Assembly: GCA_006503535.1 (NCBI GenBank)
Contig: QYRS01000012.1
Span: 124,001 to 188,000 of the forward strand
DNA from: Arthrinium phaeospermum
Taxonomy: Eukaryota > Ascomycota > Sordariomycetes > Amphisphaeriales > Apiosporaceae
Direction: 5' to 3'
DNA: 64,000 nt
This document shows, piece after piece, positions 27,336-39,063 of the stretch (its first letter is position 1; each line of letters opens with the position of its first letter). Both the position numbers and the translations under genes were made by a program. The notes below the pieces were generated by a model that saw nothing but the letters and a program-made list of their open reading frames with translations, was not told the DNA's origin and ran no database searches.

Positions 27336-29736
27336 CTACTCTCGTGTCATGGCGCACATAGACGCTGCCACATCCACCTCCTCATCCGTCACGTTACCGG
27401 CCCTCCCCACGCTCTGCATCAGCCGTTCCGTCTCGTAGATGATGCGCATGCCCTGCTCCACGCTGGGCGACTCCGGTGTCCCGAGCACCTCCTGCCATCG
27501 GCGGAACACTTTGCGGAGATGGGGTCCCGTGGACATGATGTCGTGCCGCAACTGCGTGATCTGCCGGAGCGAGTGGCACGTCGCCAGTAGAATCATCATG
27601 GCCGTGGCCATGGAGAGGACACAAATCCACGTGTCGACCAGGATCGTGTGGGAGAAGCCCGTCAGCCCTAGGATATGGGAGGTGCAGGCGTCTAGGCAGA
27701 TCTTAGCTCGACCCAGGATCTCCGCCCGACTAGCCCCCGCTGTGTCCGACGGGCCATTGGCCAAGAGCCACGCCAGGTACGGCCTGAAGATGACGCTCTT
27801 GCAAGTGAGATAGCGTTGCCTCAGGAAGCCGCCGCACTCGCTGGGGTAGCCGGTCATGTCGTTGGTGTCGAATCGGAAGGCGGGGGGCAGCACGTCACGC
27901 CATTCGTCAAGCTGGTGGTCGAGCTCGGTGACGATGGCCGGAAATCTCGTCGCATCTGTCGCTGCCCCTGAGTCACGTGCATACAACAACTGATGCACCC
28001 TGTTCAGCAGCCTGCGCATCGATATGCATGCAAGAAAGTACAGAGACGCGTGCTCTGTCTCATCTGGGTCTTGGTGCGTTGAATAGCTTCCCGGAAGGGG
28101 TATGGACGATTCTATCCTAGCAACCCCACTCTGGGGAAGAGCCGAAAGTTCCGCAAGGTAGTCGCTGCACGGAAATGTCAATTTAATCTTCTTTGTCTGA
28201 GATAACAAGTCCAGGCTGAGACAAACCTTTCCAAGATATAACATGCCCAGAATATCCGTCGTAGACATTCTTGGTTCTCTATCGGCTCATTGACCGGAGG
28301 GTACGAGAGAAGCAGCTGGCACTTTGCTGCACAATCATGGATATAGTTCCAGGCCTGCAAAGGTCTCCTTAGATATGCGAAGTACAGTCTATATAGCTTA
28401 GCGTTAGCGGGAACTTAGTATCGGAAAAGGGGTTAACCTACGCCGCAAAAAACAAAGACTGTACTGCGTTGCAGGTCATCTCGGAGTGTACCACGTTCAT
28501 GGCCTTGAGCGCGCCGTCAAAGTAGACCTCAGCCATGGCCCTTCGGGAGTTCTTGAAGTCTACTTCTTCCCTGGACGAAGCCGCGTCTTCGGCTCCCATC
28601 AAGCCGCTGACGACACCGCTCGCGCACCCCAGGGCCATGACGAGCTGAGTGCAGCAGTTTGCCACTATGTCGGTGCTATCCAGGAGTCCCTGTGAAACGG
28701 CAGTCCGGACATTCTCGAGTTGGTTCAAGGAGAGTGTGGGGTACCAGAAGTTGAGTCCTCGTTGAAAAGATGTGAGTATGGATTCGAGCTCAACGGATGA
28801 CAAATAGGGGAACATGGAGTTGGTTCGTATCGGTAGGCTTGGCCTTGACTGTTCCAGCTGGAAGATGGAGACGTAGTTTTGCCGGATCGTCGGGAACGAG
28901 TCGAAGTATGACCACGACAGTATAGACTCAGTAGTCGAGTTATGCAAGGAGTCAAGAATGGCATTCTCCAGGTTGTTTTGGTGTTGGGGTGGCCGGAGGT
29001 CCTCGGTTGACATACTCCGGTGAGGCGCATCAGGTGCCGTTGGTGATATGGGACTTTGAACTGATCTGGAGGCTGTAGACGGAGACGGCTTGGCTTACAG
29101 TCAATAACAGGACGCACTGACGTTTCGCCATAGTGGGGTTGCAATACCAAAGACAAGTTCATGTTCATCTTTTGCAGAAGCTCTTCGACTCTCAGGACGC
29201 CCTCGAGAATGAGGTCGCTCTTGCCCCGGCTTCGAAGACAATGTTAGGGCGGTCTGAGATGCTCACGGGTCACTGGCAATGGTGGAAGAGACTAACGTGT
29301 TGGCCTCTGAGCCATAGGAACAGAGTTGCTTCGAAGTGAGACATGCTTGGCACGGTTGATTGCCGTCGCATCTAAGACATTGAACTGTTTAGTCGAAGTA
29401 CATATACATTAGGTTGCTCAGTTGAGACCTCTCCGTTTCCTTCCACGCCCTTGACGGCGACCATTATGGCGATGCCTCTTTCCTAGGTATTCCCCATACA
29501 CGAACAGGACGAGACCCCAGGCACTGACGAGTAGTTGAAAGGGAGGAAAAGAGACGAAAAGATTGGACCCACCTAATCTTTCTCGATCTGCAGATATCGC
29601 ACTACACGCGGATGACAAGAGTTTCCGAGTCAGTCATGCATACGACGGGGGGCTTGACCCGAGAATACGGTTCGGTGGTAAGATGGTCGCTTACTGCATG
29701 AGACGTCCTCAGCCGTTTTTTCGAGGGTTCATCCAT
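27336..29736 (-). CDS. Zn2Cys6 transcription factor with fungal-specific TF domain
   Basis: Nuclear DNA-binding regulator, plausibly of the flanking beta-galactosidase and sugar permease. Seven exons are needed: 29736-29695, 29601-29573, 29371-29297, 29229-29122, 29065-28442, 28388-28227 and 28164-27336, summing to 622 residues. The binuclear zinc cluster, C-x2-C-x6-C-x5-C-x2-C-x6-C (CDICRSRKIRCDG..PCQAC...LC), is split over exons 1-3, including a 29-nt exon. It is followed by RGKSDLILEGVLRVEELL, a linker typical of this class, a Ser/Pro-rich stretch, and the regulatory domain with FWYPTLSLNQLENV, AVQSLFFAALYFAYLRRPLQAW and ENQECLRRIFWACYILESD. All introns are GT/AG; 29372-29572 is long (201 bp). 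The gene is divergent from the permease and points the same way as the beta-galactosidase. Confidence 0.9.
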
Positions 29737-30645
29737 TGTCACACAGGTAGGTAGCAAACAAACGGGAGGAGTGTGCGAAATCTGATCGAGTGATAGTCTC
29801 CCGGGCCGTGGCGGACCGTGGAGGGAAAGCAAAAAACAAGAGGTGACCGGGGCGATGAGGAGAAGGAAAAAAAGAAGTGGCACGGGGGAGAGAGTTCTGG
29901 TTCTAGTCGCTCAAGGGGTCGGGGTTCTTTGTGGAGACCAAAAGGCGGGGGAATGCTTGTCGCCCAATTGCCTGCCGGCCCCCTGACCCTTGTCTGGGTC
30001 CTCTCTTTTCCCCGGAACCCCCCATGTCTTGTCAGACCTGTTGGATTTTCTGACCACCATACGAGATCACGCCTGTCCATCACCGTCGTCCTTGTTATTG
30101 GCTCGCTTGCTGCTGGACGGTCCAGTTCCCCGCATCGGAACTTCTGCCAAATTGTCTTAGCCCTACTTGGACGGCAACCCGCGTCAACTTCTTCCCCCCC
30201 AGGTTCCTCCCCGGGGCCCAGCCTTTCTCTTTGACGGTCTGACGGTCATCAGGTCGTATCAAGTGCTACTGTAGCCGGCCTCGGTAGCAGATGCATCTAC
30301 CACCAAATGTAATGCATGTTTTCGGCAGTATGCACCGAGCCCAATCAAACTGTAGGTTGGACATTCCGGGATGCATGTGCTTACTATGGATCCTGCCTGG
30401 TGTTGCTTGCCAGTCATAGATTCCCTTTAAAAGCAGGACCGGCCAGCACCCATAGACCTAGACTCCCCAAGACTTTGATATGTCAGCAAGACTCTCGCCG
30501 ACATATCTGCCCGTGTGTAGCGCTCTTGTGGTTTCCTGGAAAAGGGCTTTCCATCTGTTGAAACCCGATTCCCATCCTTTTGTTCCAACTTAGCCAGCCC
30601 CAGTACACCTCGAGACTTGGCCGTGTCGCCTCGTATTTACTCACC
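29737..30645. promoter_or_regulatory. Divergent promoter of the Zn2Cys6 regulator and sugar permease
   Basis: 909 bp shared promoter. Two CGG-N-CCG palindromes, CGGGCCG (29802-29808) and CGGACCG (29812-29818), lie three bases apart, about 65-80 bp before the regulator ATG. Several CCCCGG/CCCC runs (about 30010-30025, 30200-30215) resemble carbon-repressor CreA sites, which is only suggestive. Confidence 0.5.
29802..29818. promoter_or_regulatory. Tandem CGG-N-CCG sites, candidate Zn2Cys6 operator
   Basis: CGGGCCG, TGG, CGGACCG in direct succession. Zn2Cys6 dimers typically bind paired CGG triplets; inverted CGG with short spacing is one recognised arrangement. The position in the regulator/permease promoter, with the same motif upstream of the beta-galactosidase, suggests autoregulation and pathway control. 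This is inference. Confidence 0.45.
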
Positions 30646-32452
30646 ATGGCCGACGAAAAGCCTGGCGGTGTTACACAGGTCGACCACGACGTGGACGCCG
30701 TAGTACAGCTATCCCACGATGTGAAAACCAGGAAATTCTCCCCTTGGACGCCTTCCATGCTCCGCCTGTACCTGGCCTTGACTCCTGCCTATTTGTGTGG
30801 TTGTCTCAATGGCTACGATGGCTCGCTGATGGGGGGCCTAAACGGGATGAAATCTTACTACACTTACTTCGGCATGTGAGTTAGCAATCAAAGACGGGGC
30901 CTGGCCTCGCCTCCCCCCGAGACTCTCACTTTCTGACCAAGGGGCATTGTAGGGAGCAAGCGGGGTCCGAGATTGGCATAGTCTTCGCCATGTACAATAT
31001 TGGATCAGTCGCTGCTGTTTTCTTCACCGGGCCCACCAACGACTACCTGGGTCGTCGAGCTGGCATGTTTGCCGGCGCTCTCACGATCGTTATCGGCACG
31101 TGCATACAAGCTACGACAACAACCGGCTCCGGTTTCTTGGGGGCAAGATTTGTACTTGGTTTTGGTGAGTTGTTCTTTGATCCTCCAATCAAACAAGCAA
31201 GTTGTTGACGAAAATGCCCAGGTGTATCCTTCTGTTCTGTGTCGGCACCTTGCTACGTCAGTGAGATGGCCCACCCGAACTGGAGAGGAACCATCACCGG
31301 ACTCTACAACTGTACCTGGTACATCGGCTCCATCATAGCCAGTTGGGTGGTGTACGGGTGTAGCTATCTCGACCGCCCCGACGCCTGGAGGATTCCCGTG
31401 TGGTGCCAGATGATCACATCCGGATTCGTTCTGATCTTCGTCTGGTTCCTCCCCGAGTCGCCGAGATGGTTGATGGCTCGTGATAGATACGACGATGCTG
31501 CCAAGGTCCTGGCTACGTATCATGGCGACAAAGACCTCGCCCATCCTATCGTTGTTTTGCAGATGCACGAGATGAACCAGCAAATCCAGACCGATGGGAG
31601 CGACAGGAAGTGGTGGGATTACCACGAGCTATGGAACACCCATTCTGCGCGTCGACGACTTATCTGTGTTCTGGGCATGGCTGTTTTCGGTCAGATCTCC
31701 GGAAACAGCCTGAGCAGCTATTACATGGCCACCATGTTGGGCTCTGCTGGAATTACGGATGAGAAGAGGGTCCTAGCGATCAACGGTATCAACCCGGTTC
31801 TCTGCTTCCTGGGGGCCATATTCGGAGCCAGAATGACCGATGTTCTTGGCCGAAGGTAAGAAAATGTCCCCTTGTACATTTACCATCCCTATAGCCGCGC
31901 TAATCCCACTTTACAAGGCCTCTCCTGATCTACAGCATCATATTCTGCTCCTGCTGCTTCGCTGTAATCACCGGGACCTCCAAGTTGTCCTTGGATGATC
32001 CCAGCAACAGATCCGCCGCCAACGCCACCGTGGCCATGATCTTCATCTTCGGCATCGTCTTCTCCTTCGGTTGGACGCCGCTGCAGAGCATGTACATCGC
32101 CGAGACCCTGCCAACCGTCACGCGCGCCAAGGGCACCGCCATCGGCAACCTCGCCAGCAGCCTGGCCAGCACCGTCATCCAGTACTCGAGTGGGCCGGCC
32201 TTCAAGAACATCGGCTACTACTTCTACCTCGTCTTCCTGTTCTGGGACCTCTTCGAGGCCGCCTTCATGTACTTCTTCTTCCCCGAGACCAAGGACCGCA
32301 CTCTGGAGGAGCTCGCCGAGGTCTTCGAGGCCAAGAATCCCGTCGCCAAGAGCTTGGAGAAGCGGAGTCATGAGACGGTCCTTAATACCCTGAGGGTTGA
32401 CGCGGATGAGAGGACCACGCAAGGGCAGGGTAATCCTGTAAGCGTTGTTTAG
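30646..32452 (+). CDS. MFS sugar porter, lactose permease-like
   Basis: Plasma-membrane sugar/H+ symporter of the SP family, probable lactose or galactoside importer. Exons 30646-30875, 30953-31164, 31222-31855 and 31918-32452 give 536 residues. Landmarks: [21 protein letters not shown] in TM1 region, NDYLGRRAG (DxxGRR loop), [25 protein letters not shown] (sugar-porter PxYxxEx-like), [13 protein letters not shown] at the end of the first half, DVLGRR in the second half, and [17 protein letters not shown] at the C terminus. All three introns are canonical GT/AG. The NGYDGS start and [10 protein letters not shown] segment resemble fungal lactose permeases (LacpA/Lac12 group) more than hexose carriers. 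Its divergence from a Zn2Cys6 gene and proximity to an intracellular GH2 beta-galactosidase supports uptake followed by cytosolic hydrolysis. Substrate is inference. Confidence 0.9.
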
Positions 32453-32620
32453 CGGTTGTGTAGGTGAGGCAAACATACCTATTTTCAATAATATTTCATA
32501 GTCCACAAGGCCAACAAGAGATGTAATGAGTATATCATTCGTAGAATGCCCGAGGAAACGGGGAATATTGTGGAAATAGCTTGTTCGTAGCAAGCCTATA
32601 TGTCTGATTACATTCACTGT

Positions 32621-33403
32621 CTAGTTCCCATCTTGGTGATCGTCTTGCAGTGATAGTACCAGCTTATCCAACATCTCCCTCTCCTCGTCTTGGTAGACCG
32701 CGTATTGGCCCGCTCCCATCTCGCCGATAATCACACGCATCTCGTTCACCACGTCTCCAGACTCCTTTCTCCGGGTCGCGCCCTGTTTCCACGTGGCCTC
32801 GGCCAGCATTCTCCGGGCACCTAGTGCTTGCGGCGAATCTCTGCCAAGGCACCCGTCCAGCCAGGTTTTGACCTCAAGCTCCATCCCCTCTGCCTCGGCG
32901 TACTCGCCGCGCGCGAGCAGGAGGCTCGCCAGGCTGTGCAGGTGCGATAGATTGGCCGGGTCACACCTCTTCTCGTGGAGCATGCGCAGCGTTTCCTCGG
33001 TCTCGACGCGCTGCCCCAGCTCCTGCTGCACGGAGCAGACCGCCAGCCAGACGGCTCTCCAGCGGGGGTAGTCCGCGTCGTAAAAGGTCTGGCGGGAGTT
33101 GTCATCCTCGGCGGCGGCGGTTGCAGCAACAGCAGCAGTGTCTTGCTCCTTCAGCTCTTCGTGGAGCAGCCGGGCGAGGAGTTCCAACTTGGCCACCCTA
33201 TCCAGCTTGTGTTGATCATCGAAGTGGGTTGAGAGTTGTAGTAGTTTCTCCGACGAAAAGCTCTGCAGGAAGTTCCTGCTCAAGGAGTAGGGCAGATCGC
33301 GCCAGAAGTCGTTGTCGGGCACAGGGTACTCCCATGAGAAGTTACGGGCCTCTCCGATGTCCTTTTGTCCTTGCGAGTAGTGAACACCTTGTTGATCGCC
33401 CAT
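32621..33403 (-). CDS. Hypothetical TPR-like helical protein
   Basis: Function unknown. Single exon, 260 residues, start MGDQQGVHYSQGQKDIGEARNFSWEYPVP. The middle consists of helical pairs with tetratricopeptide-like character (RWRAVWLAVCSVQQELGQ, LSHLHSLASLLLARGEYAEAEGMELEVKTWLDGCLGRDSPQALGARRMLAEATWKQG), a pattern seen in fungal TPR proteins and in remnants of NB-ARC/TPR or HET-type genes. An Ala/Glu-rich low-complexity stretch lies at about residues 85-105. The 3' end is 168 bp from the convergent permease, so it may be a passenger rather than a member of the sugar cluster. Confidence 0.75.
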   Translation of the reverse strand: MGDQQGVHYSQGQKDIGEARNFSWEYPVPDNDFWRDLPYSLSRNFLQSFSSEKLLQLSTHFDDQHKLDRVAKLELLARLLHEELKEQDTAAVAATAAAEDDNSRQTFYDADYPRWRAVWLAVCSVQQELGQRVETEETLRMLHEKRCDPANLSHLHSLASLLLARGEYAEAEGMELEVKTWLDGCLGRDSPQALGARRMLAEATWKQGATRRKESGDVVNEMRVIIGEMGAGQYAVYQDEEREMLDKLVLSLQDDHQDGN

Positions 33404-33994
33404 GGTGACTTGTTTGAAGCAGTCCTTATCGCTGTTGAGTACATGATGTGGCAGGGTTTCCCAATCCTCCTGGCCGAACTACCCCACTGACCTGGCGGTA
33501 TTTGGATTAGGCAGACGCTGACGCATGTGATTGACGACTAGATCCCTGCAAGTACCGCATTGTAGCACTGCAGTATGGCTTCAACGCAAGGGTGATCTAT
33601 TTTACGCTTGAAGGGTTTCCCTTCTCAAGCAGACCACCATTTCTTTAGCCCCAAGACACCCAAAGACAAGCAACTTCCTTGTTTCGACTTACTTCTTGTT
33701 TCTGTCAGGGCACCTCGGCCAGAACCGGGAAACGGCACATCCAGCAACCCAGAGGCAGCCAGGTGGAAATCAACATGAATCCGTCCCCAATGTGACTTAA
33801 TTCGAGGAAATAGAGGGGCCTCAAGTTCTACCGAGGCAGCTGCTGCCCACTGGCCCTCGTTATTGTCATCAAGGGGCCGTTGTTTGTAGCAAATTCATTC
33901 ACTGGAGCTGGACGAGACCGACTGATTCCCTTCAGTAAAAGAACGTCCACCGAGAACGATCCAAAAATGAATATTTTTTCTTCTTCTTTTCGTT

Positions 33995-34062
33995 CCTCTT
34001 CTTTCCTTTTCTTTTCGATCCATGCCAAGGCGCTCCGGCAGAAATATATTAGCCAAGCAAAC
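33995..34062. repeat. Dispersed short repeat, copy 1 (partner near 45415-45480)
   Basis: CT-rich lead followed by TTTTCGATCCATGCCAAG, then CTCC-GGCAGAAA. By eye it is roughly three-quarters identical to the second copy over about 45 bases. Element class unknown. Confidence 0.35.
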
Positions 34063-35359
34063 CAGTGACCTTGATACTCGTCTGCCCCTGACCGCCATGC
34101 CATTCCTTGATCACGCAATGCCTACTTGCCGATCTTGTACCACCAGGTCAACCTCTACCACCGGGGAATGGCTGTGCTAGAGGCAAGGTTGACATGCTTA
34201 ATACACACTCACAACTTCGTTTCATATGTTACCCCAGGGGTTTGGCTTGCATATGAGTAGTGTGAGGATTTTGACAGCTACTTGATTAATGTAGAAACAG
34301 TTGTTGAGAGAGCTCTTCCGCACCTCCTAGGTTTGGTCTCCTTCCTGGATACTTATGTGCTACGTGTCGGGAGTTATTAGGTAATATATATCAACTATAG
34401 CTCACCTCCTGTCATGGCGGGAAGTTGATCAAGATGCAGGGGTTCAAACAACCTCCCCTGGCCAAGGATTCCCGACAACGCCGGCAGCCGGATCGGCATG
34501 CATTAGCGGAATAATGGGACTGAAAGACGAGATGGAAACGGAAAAACCAGCCCAATGCCAATCCGGAGGAAGATCTTGTGTCGGGGATGTCAAAATGCCT
34601 GTGGGGGTCAACGTCAGCCTTCCGCGCGAACCGCCATCCGTCGGCGCCAAGGGCTAAGGGATAACGACGCTCAGTCGCTCGGATGACGTGCATAGATCCA
34701 ATGCGGAGTGACATTGTCTGCTCCGCATGGGAATGAATCTCGCGAAGTAGGTATGAAAAAAGAAGAAGAAGAACAATCGATTGGGCAGCGCCCCGTTTGA
34801 AGGTTCCGAAACCTTAGAAACCGTTGGTGTGTCAAGGATGCGTCTGTCAATGCGATGAATTGGACACCCAATCTGGACGTGGGGCCCACGCAGCTCGTTC
34901 CTACTGGCCAATGGACTCAATGCACCAACCAAGATCTTGCTAAGCTTGGAAGCGTGGGTTGCACTGAGCCAATGACGACAGAGATGAGATGTCAAGTCGG
35001 GTGTCCGAGTACTACGGTATTCTGGAGCAGCAAAGCCAACAAAAGTCGGTAGACGAGACGAACCGGTCTAGACACTATCGGCATAATCTTGCCGAGACGT
35101 GAGGTGGAGCCGACCAGGGCTATATCGAGAAACAGATATAACCGTTTTCGGCCGTGCGCCTCCAGCCTTGGTGGGGGGTCCAGGCCCTTGCCTTGGAAGC
35201 CTCATTTGTCCTGCCTGCCTGCGTCCCCTGTCCTGCCCTGTGAGCCTGTCTGCGTTCTGGTCTGCGGACAGATCCCGCCTTTTAACGTTGTAGATGATCG
35301 AAGGCCGTGCTCGGTTCTGTCAGGGAACTTATGGGTCCGGCAAAGCGTGCCCGACATGG

Positions 35360-35392
35360 CACGCCCACGCCACGCCACGCCACGCCGGCATA
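35360..35392. repeat. ACGCC microsatellite
   Basis: Consecutive CCACG/ACGCC units (…CACGCC ACGCC ACGCC ACGCC…) in the 5' region of the membrane protein gene. Confidence 0.6.
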
Positions 35393-35462
35393 TTAGACAG
35401 CGGGCTGGCCCAGGTGAAAAAAGCCTTGCTTGCTGGCTGGCTTGTCTCGATGTCGAGTAGGG

Positions 35463-36567
35463 ATGCCGGACATTTCTTTTGCCAACCCAAAAATGTGGAC
35501 TACTGGTATATTCCTCGTTCTCAACCTCGCCGTTGCCCTGGCTGGCGCCCAGACCAACAACGCCTGCGTCAACGGCACCGCCATAGGATCCATTCAGAAG
35601 TTCGAGGTCTTCTGCAGCAGCACTGCCCGGGGGAGGAGGACGACAAGTGTGGACGTGCCGACGGTGGACGACTGCGCCGATGCCTGCGCCCGCGCGAACC
35701 CGCGATGCACGGCCGCCACCTTCGACGGCAAGTCGTGCGCCCTACACAACGAGACCGGGTCCTCGCTGACGGCCCCCGACCCGAATCCCAAGTTCCAGGC
35801 CGTCGTGGGCATACCGAAGGAGTCGACGTCCAACTGCCGCCAGATCATCCAGGCAACGACCAAGCAGACCATCAACTCGGTGCAGTTCAACCTCATGTGC
35901 GGAAGCAGTCTGGGCAGTGAGAGCCTGTTGAACAGCTTCGCCTCGTCATTCCAGGACTGCATGGGGCAGTGCGCCCAGACGTCCATGTGCAAAGCCGTGA
36001 GCTTCAATGCAGACCAAACGCTTGGATTCCAGGTAGGTGACGACACACGATCATCCCTGGATGGACCAGGTAATCTGTCACATATGTAACTGCTGACTGA
36101 CATAAATATGCCCACAGAACTGTTTCTTGAAATCAAAATCATCCAAATCAGCCCTGTCGGTGGCCACGATGCTCGACACAGCCATGGTGGTGAAGCCAAA
36201 AGACCCAAAGGTCGACAACAAAAAGGTCGAAAACGAAGAGGAAGACGGCAAAGAGACCGAAAACACGGATACAAACATCATGATCATCATCGCCGTGTCA
36301 GTGAGCGGTTTCGTGATGCTGCTCTCGTTGGGCTTGCTTTGCTGGTGGGTTCACCGGAGGCGGACGCACCAGAAGCGGCTGGAATCGCTGCCGGTCGGCG
36401 TCGTGCCCATCTCCCACCGGGACAGGATGGACGAGAAGTACGGGATGCGGACGAGTGTGGACTGGGATGAGTTTGACCGGAAGAGCATGCTCAGTGGCAA
36501 GGCCGAGACCGTCGGCAAGCCGACGCCCGTTTATGAGATCAGGCGGAAGGGCGATTCGTATCAGTAA
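35463..36567 (+). CDS. Single-pass membrane protein with two PAN/Apple-like Cys-rich segments
   Basis: Predicted cell-surface protein; function unknown. Exons 35463-36032 and 36118-36567 give 339 residues. An N-terminal signal peptide ends near ALAGAQ (a second ATG at 35493, MWTTGIFLVLNLAVALAGA, is an equally plausible start). Two extracellular Cys-rich units follow with the pattern C...DDCADACARANPRCTAATFDGKSCALH and C...FQDCMGQCAQTSMCKAVSFN...NCFLK, typical of PAN/Apple-like folds that bind carbohydrate or protein. An acidic/Lys-rich stalk (KVDNKKVENEEEDGKE) leads to one membrane helix (IMIIIAVSVSGFVMLLSLGLLCWW) and a basic stop-transfer VHRRRTHQKR. The cytosolic tail of about 65 residues is Ser/Tyr-containing. 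The architecture resembles fungal Wsc-like or PAN-anchored surface sensors, without a WSC signature. Confidence 0.82.
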
Positions 36568-36927
36568 AGTCAACGAGGGAGGGTATACCGAGCGCGGGTG
36601 TTGCGGGTGCGGCAAGGGGACTACATTGAGGTGCGAGACCATCTCTTCGACCCGCAAGAGCCTCGAGTGAAGCGAGCGTATTTTTTCTTTTAGATCTGTC
36701 TACCAGCAGTCCCTGTAATAACTATAACACCTAATCAGCAAAGACCGGGGGTGGGATTTTGTTCACATCCCCGACGTTCCACATACGACAGACCAGTTTA
36801 GTTGCCTGTTAATGAATGTTCTGTACCTACGCAGTATGACCCGTGGTAGGTAGTCAGTAATACTGACTATCAATATAGCTCTGTATATTGACGTCTTGTA
36901 TGTATCTGGACCCTGATGCGTCAGTCA
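36568..36927. other. Convergent intergenic spacer
   Basis: 360 bp between two convergent genes; nothing recognisable. Confidence 0.6.
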
Positions 36928-38231
36928 TTACGATCTGTCTTCCAGTTGCCCTATCGTTTCGGCCCAAGCAGCACCAATATCATGCATGTAAATCCAAGAC
37001 ATATCCCCACCCCCGTCCGTAATAATCTTACTCCGCACACGATCATCATACGTGGGATGACCGATCTCCTTCAACCTCGCCGCTCGGCTCGTCGCCTGCC
37101 GCTCCAGGTGCGCGTACATGCGCGAGTAGTAGGGCAGCCGGATCTTATCAAAGAGCGGCAGTGCCCGCGTGAGGTCGTTCCGGTAGTGCTCGAGCGCCCG
37201 CGCGAGCACCCAGCCGTCCTCCATGGCGAACCCGGCGCCGGACCCGAACGCCCCCGAGAGCGCGTGGGAGGCGTCCCCGACCAGCACGACCCGGCTCTCC
37301 CACGCCGTCAGCGTCGACAGCTCGGGCCCCGCGAACGCGGCGAACTCGCGCCAGCCGCCCTCGGGGACGCGGCGGAGCGCCTCGCGGATGTCGGGCAGCA
37401 GATCTCCGAAATGCGACTCGACGTGCGCGTTGGGGACGGGCACGCCCCAGCTCACCTTGCTGGCGCCGTGGACGGCCGGGTCGTGCCACGCGCGGGCGGC
37501 GATCTCCCAGAGGCCCGCGCCCACGGGGGAGAAGTAGACGTGCGTCGTGGGCGCGTGCCACCAGCCCGTGAGCTGGAAGCGCGGGTCCAGGTCCCGCACG
37601 GCCTCGGCGGGCAGCAGCGTGCGCCAGATCGTGGTGCCGGTGAAGGCGATGTCGTAGCCGGGCCACGCCGCGTCCCGCACCGCGGAGCGGATGCCGTCGG
37701 CGCCGACGACGAGGTCGGCTTGCGCGGACGTGCCGTCTTTGAAGTGCAGCTCCACGCCTTGGTCCCCTGCGTCTACCAGTCTGGCCAGCTTCTTCGATAG
37801 CTGGATGGTCCCTGGGGGAACGTGTGCTAGTAACGCAGATTGCAGTGCGGTCCGTTGCGTGCGTATGGTGGGTCTCTTTATGGTGGGATCCGGTGTTCGT
37901 TCCCGACGATGGAGCTCCTCCCCAGAACGACCGTTCCTAGAGAATGGGTAAGAGTAAGATGTCAAACGATGATAGTCGTATCTACTTGCATGTTTAACAC
38001 GGTCCACTCTGGGTGGCCGGTGGTTAATGAATCGGCCACTCCGAGAAGACCCAAGACGTTCCACGAGTTTGTCCCAATGTTGATCCCCGCACCGACCTCA
38101 CGTAGTATCGCGGCTTGCTCGTATACCTTGACTTCGACGTTGGGTATCTTGGATAGGGCAATGGCCGTGGCGAGCCCACCGGGGCCGCCGCCAACGACGG
38201 CGACGCGGAGAACTGGCGCATTCACAGTCAT
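36928..38231 (-). CDS. FAD-dependent monooxygenase (salicylate hydroxylase-like)
   Basis: Class A flavoprotein monooxygenase, hydroxylating an aromatic or related substrate with NAD(P)H and O2. The N-terminal exon starts MTVNAPVLRVAVVGGGPGGLATAIALSK with the GxGxxG Rossmann motif and Glu of EQAAILREVGAGINIG. The second exon has DLVVGADGIRSAVR (DG motif) and VVLVGDASHALSGAFGSGAGFAMEDG (GD motif binding FAD ribityl). The two parts are in different frames. The canonical donor at 37985 (GTAGAT) needs an intron of 2 mod 3; 37918-37985 (68 bp, acceptor GGGGAG) satisfies this and gives about 411 residues, but the more attractive acceptor CTCTAG (37937 region) is out of phase by one base. So either the acceptor is unusual or there is an indel. 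Substrate cannot be predicted. Confidence 0.85.
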
Positions 38232-39063
38232 GATGTTCTCGGTGAGACTTCTCCGAAGGTCAATTGATGCGCAGAATAGGATACATAGTTCAGGGGCTCA
38301 TACGATGTCGTATCAACTGGTTGAGCGTTATCTTGAAGTCGTCACCGGTCACGTGAATGACGTGCGAGCAGGGTGCTGCAGGTGGTGTTGTTCCCCGCCT
38401 TGGGTAGAACATTTCCAATGCTTATCTTTGGTAATCGTAAGTTCTTTGCCGAATGGTTCCCCAGGGTGAAGAGTTTCGTCAAATGTGGGCAATTATCAGT
38501 TGATCGAAGCAGATATAATTATGTTCCGGAATCGTTCATTGGTTGCGCTAAGATGGGGCCATCTCGTAGACATCCTGGCGGGCGAACGGCCAAGTTTGGC
38601 ACTGAATGCCACATCTTTGCGGCGGCTCTAGAATTGCCTTTGCGGTTGTTGAGTTGACCGATGTAGTCTCCTAAATCCCACCTCCAATCCGATGTGTGTG
38701 GTGTCAGGGCGGACTGGTTGTGTGCGGAGGTGCTCGAAAACAAAGTGCTTAGTAATGAAGATCTCGTAGAGGTGCCAATCACATCAATGAATCTCCCTGA
38801 TAACGATCAATGGTAGACAATGTCGCTGAGTGAGTGGTGTGAAGCAATCAAATCCAACGGTATTAGGCTACTGTTCTCAGACTGGAAACATACGATGTAA
38901 CTTGACAGCAATGTTTCAGGTATTTGCAATGGGCTGCAGCTAGAGCTGGTAAAACCAAACCAGTAGCTTACCTCGCGTAAAGCTAAGGAACTGGAGTTGT
39001 GCATACTACTACATTCTGTCTGCGCCTGAGTTCAAGGTAATGCGCCCATCGTCAACCTTCCCC
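38232..39063. other. Intergenic, monooxygenase upstream
   Basis: 832 bp with no supported gene; upstream side of the monooxygenase and downstream side of the phosphodiesterase-fold gene. Confidence 0.55.

Larger units (their letters stand above)
33404..35462. other. 2-kb intergenic region with a dispersed short repeat
   Basis: No supported gene. A stretch at about 34000-34060 (TTTTCGATCCATGCCAAGG... GGCAGAAA) resembles another at about 45425-45480 in the same orientation, suggesting a decayed repeat. A run of CACGCC/ACGCC units lies at about 35360-35390. Confidence 0.45.
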
